Source of the DNA: an uncultured bacterium
GTDB taxonomy: Bacteria; UBP6; UBA1177
Length of the DNA stretch: 32,580 bases
Assembly: GCA_905235605.1 (NCBI GenBank)
Contig: CAJOMF010000020.1
Coordinates: 1 to 32,580 of the forward strand
Direction of reading: 5' to 3'
Both the position numbers and the translations under genes were made by a program. Every line of letters starts with the position of its first letter. Positions within the stretch are counted from its first letter, which is position 1. Shown here one piece after another: positions 14,080 to 23,879 of this stretch. Below the pieces are notes generated by a model, which had not been told where the DNA came from, did not search any database, and was given only the letters and a program-made list of their open reading frames with translations.

Positions 14080-15429
14080 ATGAACAAGTATGTAGAAAGC
14101 GTTATCGAAAACGTAAAAGCGAAACACGCTAACGAACCCGAATTCGTTCAGACTGTAGAAGAAGTTCTTTCTTCTCTTTCACCTGTTGTTGACGCTCATC
14201 CTGAGTATGAGAAGGCTGACCTTCTTAACCGCATGACTGAGCCGGAAAGAATGTTCACATTCAGAGTTGTATGGACCGACGATCAGGGCAACACCCACAC
14301 CAACCGCGGCTGGAGATGCCAGTTCAACGGCGCGATCGGACCGTACAAAGGCGGACTCCGTTTCCAGAAGAATGTTTACGAAGGAATCATCAAATTCCTC
14401 GGCTTCGAGCAGACCTTCAAAAACTCGCTTACCGGTCTTCCTATCGGCGGCGCAAAAGGCGGCTCGGACTTCGATCCTGCCGGCAAATCTGATGCAGAAG
14501 TTATGCGTTTCTGCCAGAGCTTCATGACAGCTCTTTACCGTTACATCAGCCCGGACATCGACGTTCCTGCCGGTGACATGGGTGTCGGCGGAAGAGAGAT
14601 CGGCTACCTCTATGGTCAGTACAGAAGACTTAAAGGCGTTTGGGAAAACGGCGTTCTTACCGGTAAAGGCCTTACCTACGGCGGATCGCTCATTCGTCCT
14701 GAAGCAACCGGTTACGGCGCAGTTTACTACCTTGAGAACGTTCTCAAACACGAAGGCGACAAGATCGAAGGAAAAACCATCGCAGCAGCTGGTTTCGGCA
14801 ATGTTACATGGGGTATCTGCAAGAAAGCTATGCAGCTTGGTGCAAAAGTTGTTACACTTTCAGGTCCTGACGGATACATCTATGATCCGGACGGCGTAGC
14901 AACTCCGGAAAAGGTTGATTACCTTCTTACCATGAGAGCTACGGATCCGATGCACGTTAAACCTTATGCTGACAAGTTCGGCTGCCAGTTCGTAGCAGGC
15001 GAGAAACCCTGGGGCGTAAAATGCGATGTCGTTATGCCGTCAGCTATGCAGAATGACGTCAAAATGCCGCAGGCTGAAAAAATCGCTGCATGCGGTGCAA
15101 AATACTACATCGAAGTCGCAAATATGCCGACCACGAACGATGCACTCAACTTCCTTCGCGCTCAGAAACACATCATCGTTGCTCCGTCAAAAGCAGTTAA
15201 CGCAGGCGGCGTAGGCGTTTCCGCACTCGAAATGTCTCAGAACAGCGAAAGACTTGTCTGGACTGCTGAAGAAGTTGACGAAAAACTTAAACAGATGATG
15301 AAGAACATCCATGACAACTCAGCAGCAGCAGCTGAAAAATACGGCCTTGGCTACGACCTCGTTGCAGGTGCAAACATTGCCGGATTCGAGAAAGTTGCAA
15401 CCGCTATGATGGAACAGGGACTCTTCTAA
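14080..15429 (+). CDS. gdhA: NADP-type glutamate dehydrogenase
   Basis: ATG 14080 has GGAGG 5 nt upstream; the longer frame to 14038 adds a Phe-rich non-homologous tail. The 449-residue product matches the hexameric bacterial GDH length. It interconverts 2-oxoglutarate + ammonium and glutamate. Motifs include GWRCQFNGAIGPYKGGLRF (substrate site), LPIGGAKGGSDFDP with the catalytic Lys, PAGDMGVGGREIGYLYGQYRR, the Rossmann loop AAAGFGNVTWG, and NAGGVGVSALEMSQN. The overall pattern is that of the small hexameric, usually NADP-dependent biosynthetic enzyme, although coenzyme choice is not certain from sequence. Codon use suggests strong expression. It is a single-gene unit with a palindrome-bearing promoter and a clear terminator. 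Confidence 0.96.
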   Translation: MNKYVESVIENVKAKHANEPEFVQTVEEVLSSLSPVVDAHPEYEKADLLNRMTEPERMFTFRVVWTDDQGNTHTNRGWRCQFNGAIGPYKGGLRFQKNVYEGIIKFLGFEQTFKNSLTGLPIGGAKGGSDFDPAGKSDAEVMRFCQSFMTALYRYISPDIDVPAGDMGVGGREIGYLYGQYRRLKGVWENGVLTGKGLTYGGSLIRPEATGYGAVYYLENVLKHEGDKIEGKTIAAAGFGNVTWGICKKAMQLGAKVVTLSGPDGYIYDPDGVATPEKVDYLLTMRATDPMHVKPYADKFGCQFVAGEKPWGVKCDVVMPSAMQNDVKMPQAEKIAACGAKYYIEVANMPTTNDALNFLRAQKHIIVAPSKAVNAGGVGVSALEMSQNSERLVWTAEEVDEKLKQMMKNIHDNSAAAAEKYGLGYDLVAGANIAGFEKVATAMMEQGLF

Positions 15430-15454
15430 TCGAACCTGTTTTTCAGATTTTTTT

Positions 15455-15482
15455 CGGGGAGCTTCGGCTCCCCGTTTTTTTT
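15455..15482 (+). terminator. Intrinsic terminator of gdhA
   Basis: CGGGGAGC (15455-15462), a TTCG tetraloop and GCTCCCCG (15467-15474) form a perfect 8-bp stem, followed by eight T (15475-15482). This is the strongest terminator in the window. Its T-run abuts the -35 box of the next gene. Confidence 0.95.
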
Positions 15483-15508
15483 GCTCTGAAATCTCTTTTC
15501 ACTATAAT
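15481..15508 (+). promoter_or_regulatory. Promoter of the ankyrin lipoprotein-ligA operon
   Basis: TTGCTC at 15481-15486 overlaps the end of the gdhA terminator T-run, and TATAAT lies at 15503-15508 (16 nt spacer). GTTCCGCAG, T6 and GGGAGG follow. Confidence 0.65.
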
Positions 15509-15536
15509 GTTCCGCAGTTTTTTGGGAGGGATTCTT

Positions 15537-16244
15537 ATGAAGCGTCTTTTTCTTTTGTTTTTTCTATTTATTTTTTGTTTGTCGTGCGGAAACCGCGAGC
15601 GTACGGCTCCGTCAGTCTATAAATCGAGAGAAAAACTGGAACTTCTGGGGTATGAGTTCAACGAAGAGAGCTTCGTAAAGTCAATTAAAGATAAAAGATC
15701 TGATATCGTTAAACTTTTTATTGATTCCGGAATGAGTCCGAATACAACTTTCACAGTCGGAAAGTATCAGGTTCCCGTTATTTTTTATGCAATCAACAGC
15801 GGTGACGAAATGACTTTTCAAGTCCTGCTTCACTCTAAAGCTGATCTTCAGGCTTCAGTCGAAGGCCTTTCGGTTCTCGCTAAAGCGGCGGAAAAGGGAA
15901 CTCCCGAGATGATCTCGCTTATAATAAAGTCTGGAGCCGATATAAATACTGAAGGTTTCAACAAAATGACTCCGCTCATGACGGCGATCGAAAGCGACAA
16001 CAACGGTGCGGCATGGCTTTTCATCCAGTCGGGAGCCAATGTCAATGCAGCCGATATTTACGGGATAACGCCTCTTATGCGCGCTGTCGGAAAAGGAAAT
16101 GTCGATATTGTCAGAGAATTGATAAAGAAAGGGGCAAATGTCAACGCTGTGACTCGGGAAGGAACGAAAGTTTCGAAATTTATAGGAAAAAAGGAGCATG
16201 AGGCTGTAACAGTGCTTCTTCGCGACGCCGGAGCGGAATTTTAG
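15537..16244 (+). CDS. Ankyrin-repeat lipoprotein
   Basis: ATG 15537 has GGGAGG about 7 nt upstream. The upstream frame to 15507 crosses the transcribed leader and is not expected to be used. The first 17 residues (MKRLFLLFFLFIFCLSC) are a lipoprotein signal peptide with lipidated Cys17. The remainder of the 235 residues is four to five ankyrin repeats. The clearest are GADINTEGFNKMTPLMTAI, GANVNAADIYGITPLMRAV and GANVNAVTREGTKVSKF. Ankyrin repeats bind proteins and have no catalytic role, so this is probably an envelope-anchored scaffold or inhibitor. The partner is unknown. It lies 12 nt upstream of ligA and shares its promoter, an unexpected pairing of an exported protein with a replication enzyme. 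Confidence 0.88.
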   Translation: MKRLFLLFFLFIFCLSCGNRERTAPSVYKSREKLELLGYEFNEESFVKSIKDKRSDIVKLFIDSGMSPNTTFTVGKYQVPVIFYAINSGDEMTFQVLLHSKADLQASVEGLSVLAKAAEKGTPEMISLIIKSGADINTEGFNKMTPLMTAIESDNNGAAWLFIQSGANVNAADIYGITPLMRAVGKGNVDIVRELIKKGANVNAVTREGTKVSKFIGKKEHEAVTVLLRDAGAEF

Positions 16245-18236
<1,992 letters not shown>

Positions 18237-18244
18237 TTTTCAGA

Positions 18245-18955
18245 TTACAAGACCCGCATTTCTTTAAGGATTTTCATCGCGGCGTCCTGTTCTGCCGCCT
18301 TTTTGTTTCTTCCGAAACCTCTTGATGTGAAACCCATTGAAGAACATTCGATAACGAAAACGAGATCATGTTCGGGGCCCATTCTGTCAATTACAGTGTA
18401 GGTCGGAACGGGTAGGGCGAGTTCCTGCGCGATCTCCTGAAGGCGCGATTTGTAGTCTCGGTTGATGTGGTCGAGAAGGTCGATGATATCGGGAGAAGCG
18501 TCAATGAGCGGAGTGAAAATCTCTGTAATTATGCGGAGGACCGTCATCCAACCGGCTTCGAGAAAAATTACCGCCATAAGCGATTCGAAAACATCCGAGA
18601 GGATCGAATCCTTTTCCCTGCCGTACATTTTTTCTTCGCCTTTACCCAGAATTATCAGGTCTCCGAGCTCAAGCCCCTTTGCGTTGTAGGCAAGCCCCTG
18701 CTCGTCAATCAGGTTGCTGCGCGCTTTCGAGAGTTTTCCTTCCTCTGCATCGGGAAAAGTGAGGTAGAGCAGGCGCGAAACGGCAAGACCTACGACTTCG
18801 TCACCTAAAAATTCAAGTCTCTGGTAGTTTTTTCCTTTTTCTGCGGTTTCGGCACTCGGGTGTGTGAAAGCAGTCTCAAGCAGATCGAGGTCTGCAAATT
18901 TATAGTTGAGCTTCTTTTCAAGCTCTTCGACTTTGGTTTTATCGAGCAGTGACAT
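18245..18955 (-). CDS. rnc: Ribonuclease III
   Basis: The minus-strand ATG at 18955 has GGAGGAG upstream, located inside the end of rlmB, so the two overlap by 17 nt. The 236-residue protein cuts double-stranded RNA in rRNA and mRNA processing. The signature RLEFLGDEVVGLAV gives Glu48 and Asp52. The second catalytic pair is Asp121 and Glu124 in SDVFESLMAVIFLEAG. A C-terminal dsRNA-binding domain ends with GFGRNKKAAEQDAAMKIL. Pairing with an rRNA methyltransferase gene makes sense for ribosome biogenesis. Confidence 0.95.
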   Translation of the reverse strand: MSLLDKTKVEELEKKLNYKFADLDLLETAFTHPSAETAEKGKNYQRLEFLGDEVVGLAVSRLLYLTFPDAEEGKLSKARSNLIDEQGLAYNAKGLELGDLIILGKGEEKMYGREKDSILSDVFESLMAVIFLEAGWMTVLRIITEIFTPLIDASPDIIDLLDHINRDYKSRLQEIAQELALPVPTYTVIDRMGPEHDLVFVIECSSMGFTSRGFGRNKKAAEQDAAMKILKEMRVL

Positions 18956-19685
18956 TGTCTCCTCCTAAAGCGTACATCGCGATACTTGCGGCAACGGAAG
19001 CGTTGAGTGAATTTATTTTGCCGAACTGCCTTATCGAAACGACGAAATCGGCGCAGTTCAAAATGTACTGACCGACCGATTTGTCTTCGCCGCCGATAAC
19101 GAGAAGTATTTTTTCTGGGTTTACAGCCGCAACGTCTTCAAAAGAACTTTTTCCGGCTCCGTCGAGAGCAATTACCGTATATCCGTGTTTTTCCTGAAGA
19201 TTTTTAACATAGACGTTTGAAGAAGACTCTCTGACGATGTTCAGATGTTCGCTCGCTCCGGCACTCACTTTGATTACCGAAGGATAGATTTCTGGAACAC
19301 CGCGCACCGGCATGAGGATCGAATCAAAGCCGAAAATCTCGGCACTACGGAGTATCGCGCCGACATTGTGCGGATCTTCTACATTATCGAAAAGAAGGAT
19401 CCGTTTTTTGCCGATGATATCTTCAAGTTCTGCGTATTTGTAGACCGAAGCGCGGATGACTGCCCCCTGATTGTCGGTCGAGCCCGAAAGCTGATTGAGC
19501 CGTTCGCGGGAGACCCACTCAAGTTTTATATTTTTTTTCTCAATAAATTCGGCAAGTTTTTTGATCCGCTGATTGTTTGCGGACTTTTCATTCAGATAAG
19601 CCTGATAGATTTTTCTTTTGCCGCCGCGGATAACTTCAAAGCACGAATTTATGCCGTAGACATATTCAATAGACGATTTTGCCAT
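18939..19685 (-). CDS. rlmB: 23S rRNA (guanosine-2'-O-)-methyltransferase, SpoU/TrmH family
   Basis: This 248-residue protein has an N-terminal substrate-binding region (EYVYGINSCFEVIRGGKRKI) and a C-terminal SPOUT knot domain. The three SpoU motifs are visible. Motif 1 is FDNVEDPHNVGAILRSAEIFG with the catalytic Arg. Motif 2 is LLVIGGEDKSV. Motif 3 is INSLNASVAASIAMYAL. RlmB methylates G2251 of 23S rRNA in E. coli. Related enzymes with the same motifs act on other RNAs, so the target is inferred from best resemblance. It is the first gene of a minus-strand pair with rnc and has a strong upstream promoter. Confidence 0.88.
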   Translation of the reverse strand: MAKSSIEYVYGINSCFEVIRGGKRKIYQAYLNEKSANNQRIKKLAEFIEKKNIKLEWVSRERLNQLSGSTDNQGAVIRASVYKYAELEDIIGKKRILLFDNVEDPHNVGAILRSAEIFGFDSILMPVRGVPEIYPSVIKVSAGASEHLNIVRESSSNVYVKNLQEKHGYTVIALDGAGKSSFEDVAAVNPEKILLVIGGEDKSVGQYILNCADFVVSIRQFGKINSLNASVAASIAMYALGGDNVTAR

Positions 19686-19718
19686 AAAAAACCTTCCTAA
19701 AAAAACTTTTTTCGGGCG

Positions 19719-19746
19719 ATTCTAACGACTGAAAGTCGATAGTCAA
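19719..19746 (-). promoter_or_regulatory. Promoter of rlmB-rnc with inverted repeat in the spacer
   Basis: On the minus strand TTGACT (plus 19741-19746) and TAGAAT (plus 19719-19724) are 16 nt apart, followed by CGCCCG and a T-rich leader. The spacer holds CGACT-3 nt-AGTCG (plus 19726-19738), a possible repressor site. Confidence 0.7.
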
Positions 19747-19769
19747 AAAAATAGGTATAATAAACAATA

Positions 19770-22700
19770 TTACAGGAAATAGCGGCTTATGAAATCCTCG
19801 GTTTTCGGATTGTTCTTTGTTTCTTCAATATCCGGATCGAGGTAAAACGCGTGCCAGAGCGAGGCTGCGCCTAATTTTTCAAGATACGATTTTATTTCGG
19901 CAAGTCCGGTATTTTCAAGGAATCTCACGAGTTCAAGCGCTCTGTTCTGGAATGTCGGACGGATGCCTCTTGCAAATTTTATTTTCTCTTTTACGGCTCC
20001 TTGAAGCGTTGTTAAGATTTTTTCCGCTGTTTCTGGTGAAGTGTTGTCAAGCCCGCAGGAAAGAAGGAACGATTCTTTAAGGGTCATGAATTTCAGTTTT
20101 TCAAAGTCGGTTTTTAATGACTCCGGACCGAAAATGATAGATGGAACCTGTGAAATAACTGCTGCTTTGCAGGGGATTGTACTTTCTTCATCCCACAAGC
20201 CTTCAAGCTCGTCGAAATTGCATGAAAGTTTAATGTATTCAATAAGCTGAGTTAAAATTCTGTGATTGTTTGTGTGCAGCGGTTTTGCCTTGATTTTTGT
20301 TTTGTTGGGTATTGAAGAGATAATTTGGACAAATTCCCTTAAATATCCATCTTTGTCAGAGAAGCCTGCAAATTCAAATAATTTCTCTTTTTCAAGAGCG
20401 AAAGAGTTGGGAAAGTGTTCTATCGGTTTTTCATCGTTTCCGCCAATGAAATCAAGTGCTCTTTTTAGGAAAAGAGCGAACTGTTTTTTATTCCGGTTTA
20501 ATTCTGCCAGGCGGCTCAAAGGATACGGATCCTTTTTGGCGACGGCTTCAAACAGTATTGACTTGAGGAGTTCGTTTTCTTTTTCCGTGTCGTTTTTTCC
20601 TTTTGCCGAAAGGGAAAGCAGCACCTGTTTTTTCAGATTTTCCGTAATGAAAACATTTGTCGCCTTTTCTGCCGCATCAAAGTTTTCTTCAGCTATGTAT
20701 TCACGGATCTTTTCTTCTGTTCTTGCTCTTTCCTGCGGAGAATCTGCAAAAAATTCAGCAGCTTCTTCCATGTTTCCTGTTTCAGTCAGAATTTCGAAAA
20801 GCATTTCTTTCAGTCTCTCTTTCCAGGTTTCGTCTGTTTCCGCCGAAAGTTCTGTTTTTATGATTTCAAGCGCGGAATCGTTGTCACCTGATTCTTTTAC
20901 AATAGAAACATATCGTTTAAAAGAGGTAATATTCCTATTCATGCTGAACAGCTCTTTTGCGATTTTCCCGGCATTTTTCCAGTTTTTTTCAGCGGTGTAA
21001 ATGTTAAGGAGTTTTTCGCCTGAATCGATTTCTTTTTCTTTATTCCATTTTTTTTCATATATTGGAATCAGAATCGAATTTGCACCGATTTCATAAAGAG
21101 TGGATTCATAAATTTTTAAAAAATCATTCAGATTTTCATAATCTGTAGAATTGATACGGTTCCTGTATAAATGCATAAGTTTGTCCGGAGATATATTTTC
21201 TCCAGTCAAAGAAATCGTTTCATCGATGAAGCGGCACTTTTCTTTGCTGTTTTCAATTTTCTGCAAAGTTATGTTCCTGACGAAAAGCAGGGTGTTGAAG
21301 TCTTTGTTTTTGATATATATATGTTCAAGAATATCTCTTGCAATATTGTAAGTTTCCGTGTCTTCAGCGGTTGTAAGCAGCTCTTCAAGATCATCCTGAA
21401 GTGTCGGATTTTCGCATCCTTTAAAGAATAATAACCAGATTTTCCGCTTGTTTTTCGGTTCGAATTTCAGATAGTAGTCCAATATAATCGAAATTCCTTC
21501 AAAAAATCCTGCTTTTATATATTCGCCGACTAAGAACATCAAAGCTGTATGTCTGGTAGAATTTTTAACTAAAATGTCGATTGAAAAATCTTTTTTAAAA
21601 AGAGAGAGAACAAATTTCTCTTTGTCGCCGTAAGGCGTTTCTGATTTTTCGAAAGATCCTTCTTTGTATAAAAAGTAAAGTTCTTTCCAGAATGACGGTT
21701 CTTCGTGTTTAAGTATCTCATCTGTCATTAAAGATGAATTATTCTGTTTTATATACTCTATGAACAATCCGAAATCGTAATCGTTATAATCTACAAGTTT
21801 TGTTTCAATGTTGGCAAAGTCGGCCTTTCCCTCCGACATCCTCAAATTTTCTTTTGCGGTTATATTTTCAGGGTAGAGTTTTAGTATTTCTGAAAATATT
21901 TCGTTTGCTTTTTTTGTTTTTCCGGTTTCGCGCATTATCATAGCCGACTTCATAAGATAGGAAAGTCCTGTTCTGGATTTTGCTGTTTGGTTAAGGTCTG
22001 TAATCTGAGAAATTACAAGATTTGTTCCGGCGTCGTCTTTTGTGTTAGCAAAAATCTTTTCGAGATAAAGCAGGGACGGCAGATGTTCCGGTTTTATTTC
22101 CAGAAGTTCTCTGAAGCACTCGGCTGCACGGGTAAGGTCCCTGATATTTTCATAAAATATGACGCCGTTTTTGTAGTAAAGGTTGGCGATTTCCGCCAGA
22201 TCCTTTGAAATATCGATCTCTTTGAAGTTGATTTCGGTGAGTTTTTCCCAGTTTTTTTCTGCGCTGTAGATACGTCCCAGTTTTTTTACGGCTTCAAGAT
22301 TTTTCGGATCGATTTCAAGTATTTGGATAAGATATTTTTCAGATTCACCGATTTCCTCTTTATATACGGTTTTATAGTCGGCCAGCTTTTTTAAGATCCT
22401 TATTTTATCCTCTTTTTCTGATGCGTTTTCGAGTTCGGAGAGCAGTATTTCACGGCACCGTGAATAATTTTTTGTTCCGATACAGAGTCCGGCAAGCATC
22501 CTTGCTGTTTCAAAGGAATATTTTGCCGTCAGACTTTTTTCAAAATATTCAACGGCTTTTTCCGGGTTGTGCAGTCTGCTCAGGAAAATTTCTCCGGTTT
22601 TTGAAAAAAATGCTGCTTGGAAAACAGGATCGGTCTCTCTTTCGGCGATTGCCTGATAGAGCGAAGCCAGTTTTTCCCATGATCCGTTTTCTTCGTATAT

Positions 22701-23738
22701 CGCGGCAGCCTTTGAAAGCGAAAACGTACAGCTGACAGGATCTTCTTCAGCGATGTTTCTGTATATTTCGGCAGCGAAATCAGGGAGTTCCAGCTTATTT
22801 TCATAGATGTCTGCGAGAAGCTCCAGATACATCGTCTTTTCCGCGCCGACCGCCTTTTTTGAAGATAGTTTGTAAAATTTACCGACGAGATGCCACTTTT
22901 TATACTTGTAGAGGATCGGAGCTATGATGTTTAAAATGAAGACAGAATCGGTGTTTTCGGCAAGCGCGGAAACTGTTTCCTCGAGTTTGTCTTCGATGTT
23001 ATTTTTATAGTAGTAGCAGAATTCGACGAATTTTACCGTCGTGAACGAGACTTTTAGCGAGCTTTCGGTAACTTTTTTTGTGAATGCGGCGATATTTTCG
23101 GGCGAAATGCCGCTGTACTGCATGATGTAGAATTTTAAAATTTCGAAAATGAACGGGTGAAGGTCGGATTTTTCGAAAACTCTGAGCATGAGAGTAAAGG
23201 CCTTGCCGTAATCTCCGGCTTTTTCGGCTTTGACCGCTTCAAAAAACGAGGCGCAGAGCGATTCAAACGAACAGTTGTCGCCTGTTTCATGCGGAGATTT
23301 GTCGTAAAAAGAAAGAACAAGGCCGGTGACCGGATCGGATTCTGTCAGATTTTTCTTTATTTCATCTATCAGCTCTTCATTCGCGAATCCTGTCTTTATC
23401 AGTAAAAATATCATTAAATTCAAATAGTTTTCTTTGCTTATCGAAGAAGATGCGCTTTTGAGTTTTTCAAAAAGTCCGTATTCGGAAGGATTGGAAAGGA
23501 GCAGAGTGAAAAAAAGTTCGAGTTCGTCGTTTCCGGTGAGCGTCTTCAGAGCTTCTTCCGCCGGCATCGAAGTTAAAGCCGCGGGAAAGAAATTTTCCGG
23601 AAAATGCCCCGACAAAGTTTCGAGAGGCTTGAAACTACCGCATTTTTCCTCGATTTCTTCGCTTTTCGGCAGGATGTGCCTGAAATTCAACCGCACGTTT
23701 TCAAGAGTCGAATCGTTTGCAATTACGATTTTTTCCAT
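19770..23738 (-). CDS. Giant TPR-like helical repeat protein (1322 residues)
   Basis: The minus-strand ATG at 23738 has GGAGGG about 5 nt upstream. There is no signal peptide or membrane segment, so the protein is probably cytoplasmic. Most of it is alpha-helical with TPR-like units. The clearest lie at about 370-650, for example NPEKAVEYFEKSL, IGESEKYLIQILEIDPKNLEAVKKLGRIY, LTRAAECFRELLEIKPEHLPSLLYLEKI and KANEIFSEILKLYPENITAKENL. Outer parts are more degenerate helical hairpins. No enzymatic domain was recognised. Such solenoids usually organise multiprotein complexes. It has its own promoter and only an 84-nt gap to rlmB, and it diverges from the RND exporter. The middle of the gene is noticeably more A/T-rich than its 5' end. 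The partner and process are unknown. Confidence 0.85.
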   Translation of the reverse strand: MEKIVIANDSTLENVRLNFRHILPKSEEIEEKCGSFKPLETLSGHFPENFFPAALTSMPAEEALKTLTGNDELELFFTLLLSNPSEYGLFEKLKSASSSISKENYLNLMIFLLIKTGFANEELIDEIKKNLTESDPVTGLVLSFYDKSPHETGDNCSFESLCASFFEAVKAEKAGDYGKAFTLMLRVFEKSDLHPFIFEILKFYIMQYSGISPENIAAFTKKVTESSLKVSFTTVKFVEFCYYYKNNIEDKLEETVSALAENTDSVFILNIIAPILYKYKKWHLVGKFYKLSSKKAVGAEKTMYLELLADIYENKLELPDFAAEIYRNIAEEDPVSCTFSLSKAAAIYEENGSWEKLASLYQAIAERETDPVFQAAFFSKTGEIFLSRLHNPEKAVEYFEKSLTAKYSFETARMLAGLCIGTKNYSRCREILLSELENASEKEDKIRILKKLADYKTVYKEEIGESEKYLIQILEIDPKNLEAVKKLGRIYSAEKNWEKLTEINFKEIDISKDLAEIANLYYKNGVIFYENIRDLTRAAECFRELLEIKPEHLPSLLYLEKIFANTKDDAGTNLVISQITDLNQTAKSRTGLSYLMKSAMIMRETGKTKKANEIFSEILKLYPENITAKENLRMSEGKADFANIETKLVDYNDYDFGLFIEYIKQNNSSLMTDEILKHEEPSFWKELYFLYKEGSFEKSETPYGDKEKFVLSLFKKDFSIDILVKNSTRHTALMFLVGEYIKAGFFEGISIILDYYLKFEPKNKRKIWLLFFKGCENPTLQDDLEELLTTAEDTETYNIARDILEHIYIKNKDFNTLLFVRNITLQKIENSKEKCRFIDETISLTGENISPDKLMHLYRNRINSTDYENLNDFLKIYESTLYEIGANSILIPIYEKKWNKEKEIDSGEKLLNIYTAEKNWKNAGKIAKELFSMNRNITSFKRYVSIVKESGDNDSALEIIKTELSAETDETWKERLKEMLFEILTETGNMEEAAEFFADSPQERARTEEKIREYIAEENFDAAEKATNVFITENLKKQVLLSLSAKGKNDTEKENELLKSILFEAVAKKDPYPLSRLAELNRNKKQFALFLKRALDFIGGNDEKPIEHFPNSFALEKEKLFEFAGFSDKDGYLREFVQIISSIPNKTKIKAKPLHTNNHRILTQLIEYIKLSCNFDELEGLWDEESTIPCKAAVISQVPSIIFGPESLKTDFEKLKFMTLKESFLLSCGLDNTSPETAEKILTTLQGAVKEKIKFARGIRPTFQNRALELVRFLENTGLAEIKSYLEKLGAASLWHAFYLDPDIEETKNNPKTEDFISRYFL

Positions 23739-23774
23739 GAAACCCTCCGCACAAATTTTTATCTTCGCCGGAGA

Positions 23775-23802
23775 ATAATATTAAAGTTCTTTACTTATGC
23801 AA
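23775..23802 (-). promoter_or_regulatory. Promoter of the giant repeat protein gene
   Basis: On the minus strand TTGCAT (plus 23797-23802) and TATTAT (plus 23775-23780) are 16 nt apart, followed by TCTCCGGCG and later GCGGAGGG before the ATG. Confidence 0.55.
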
Positions 23803-23809
23803 GATTTAC

Positions 23810-23838
23810 TTGAATTTGTAACCGGGCTTGGGTAAAAA
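23810..23838 (+). promoter_or_regulatory. Possible promoter of the RND exporter gene
   Basis: TTGAAT at 23810-23815 and TAAAAA at 23833-23838 are 17 nt apart, followed by GCGTCCG. The -10 is weak, so this is a candidate only. Confidence 0.4.
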
Positions 23839-23879
23839 GCGTCCGAAAGTGTTGTTGTTACTTGATTACAGAGGTTTTT

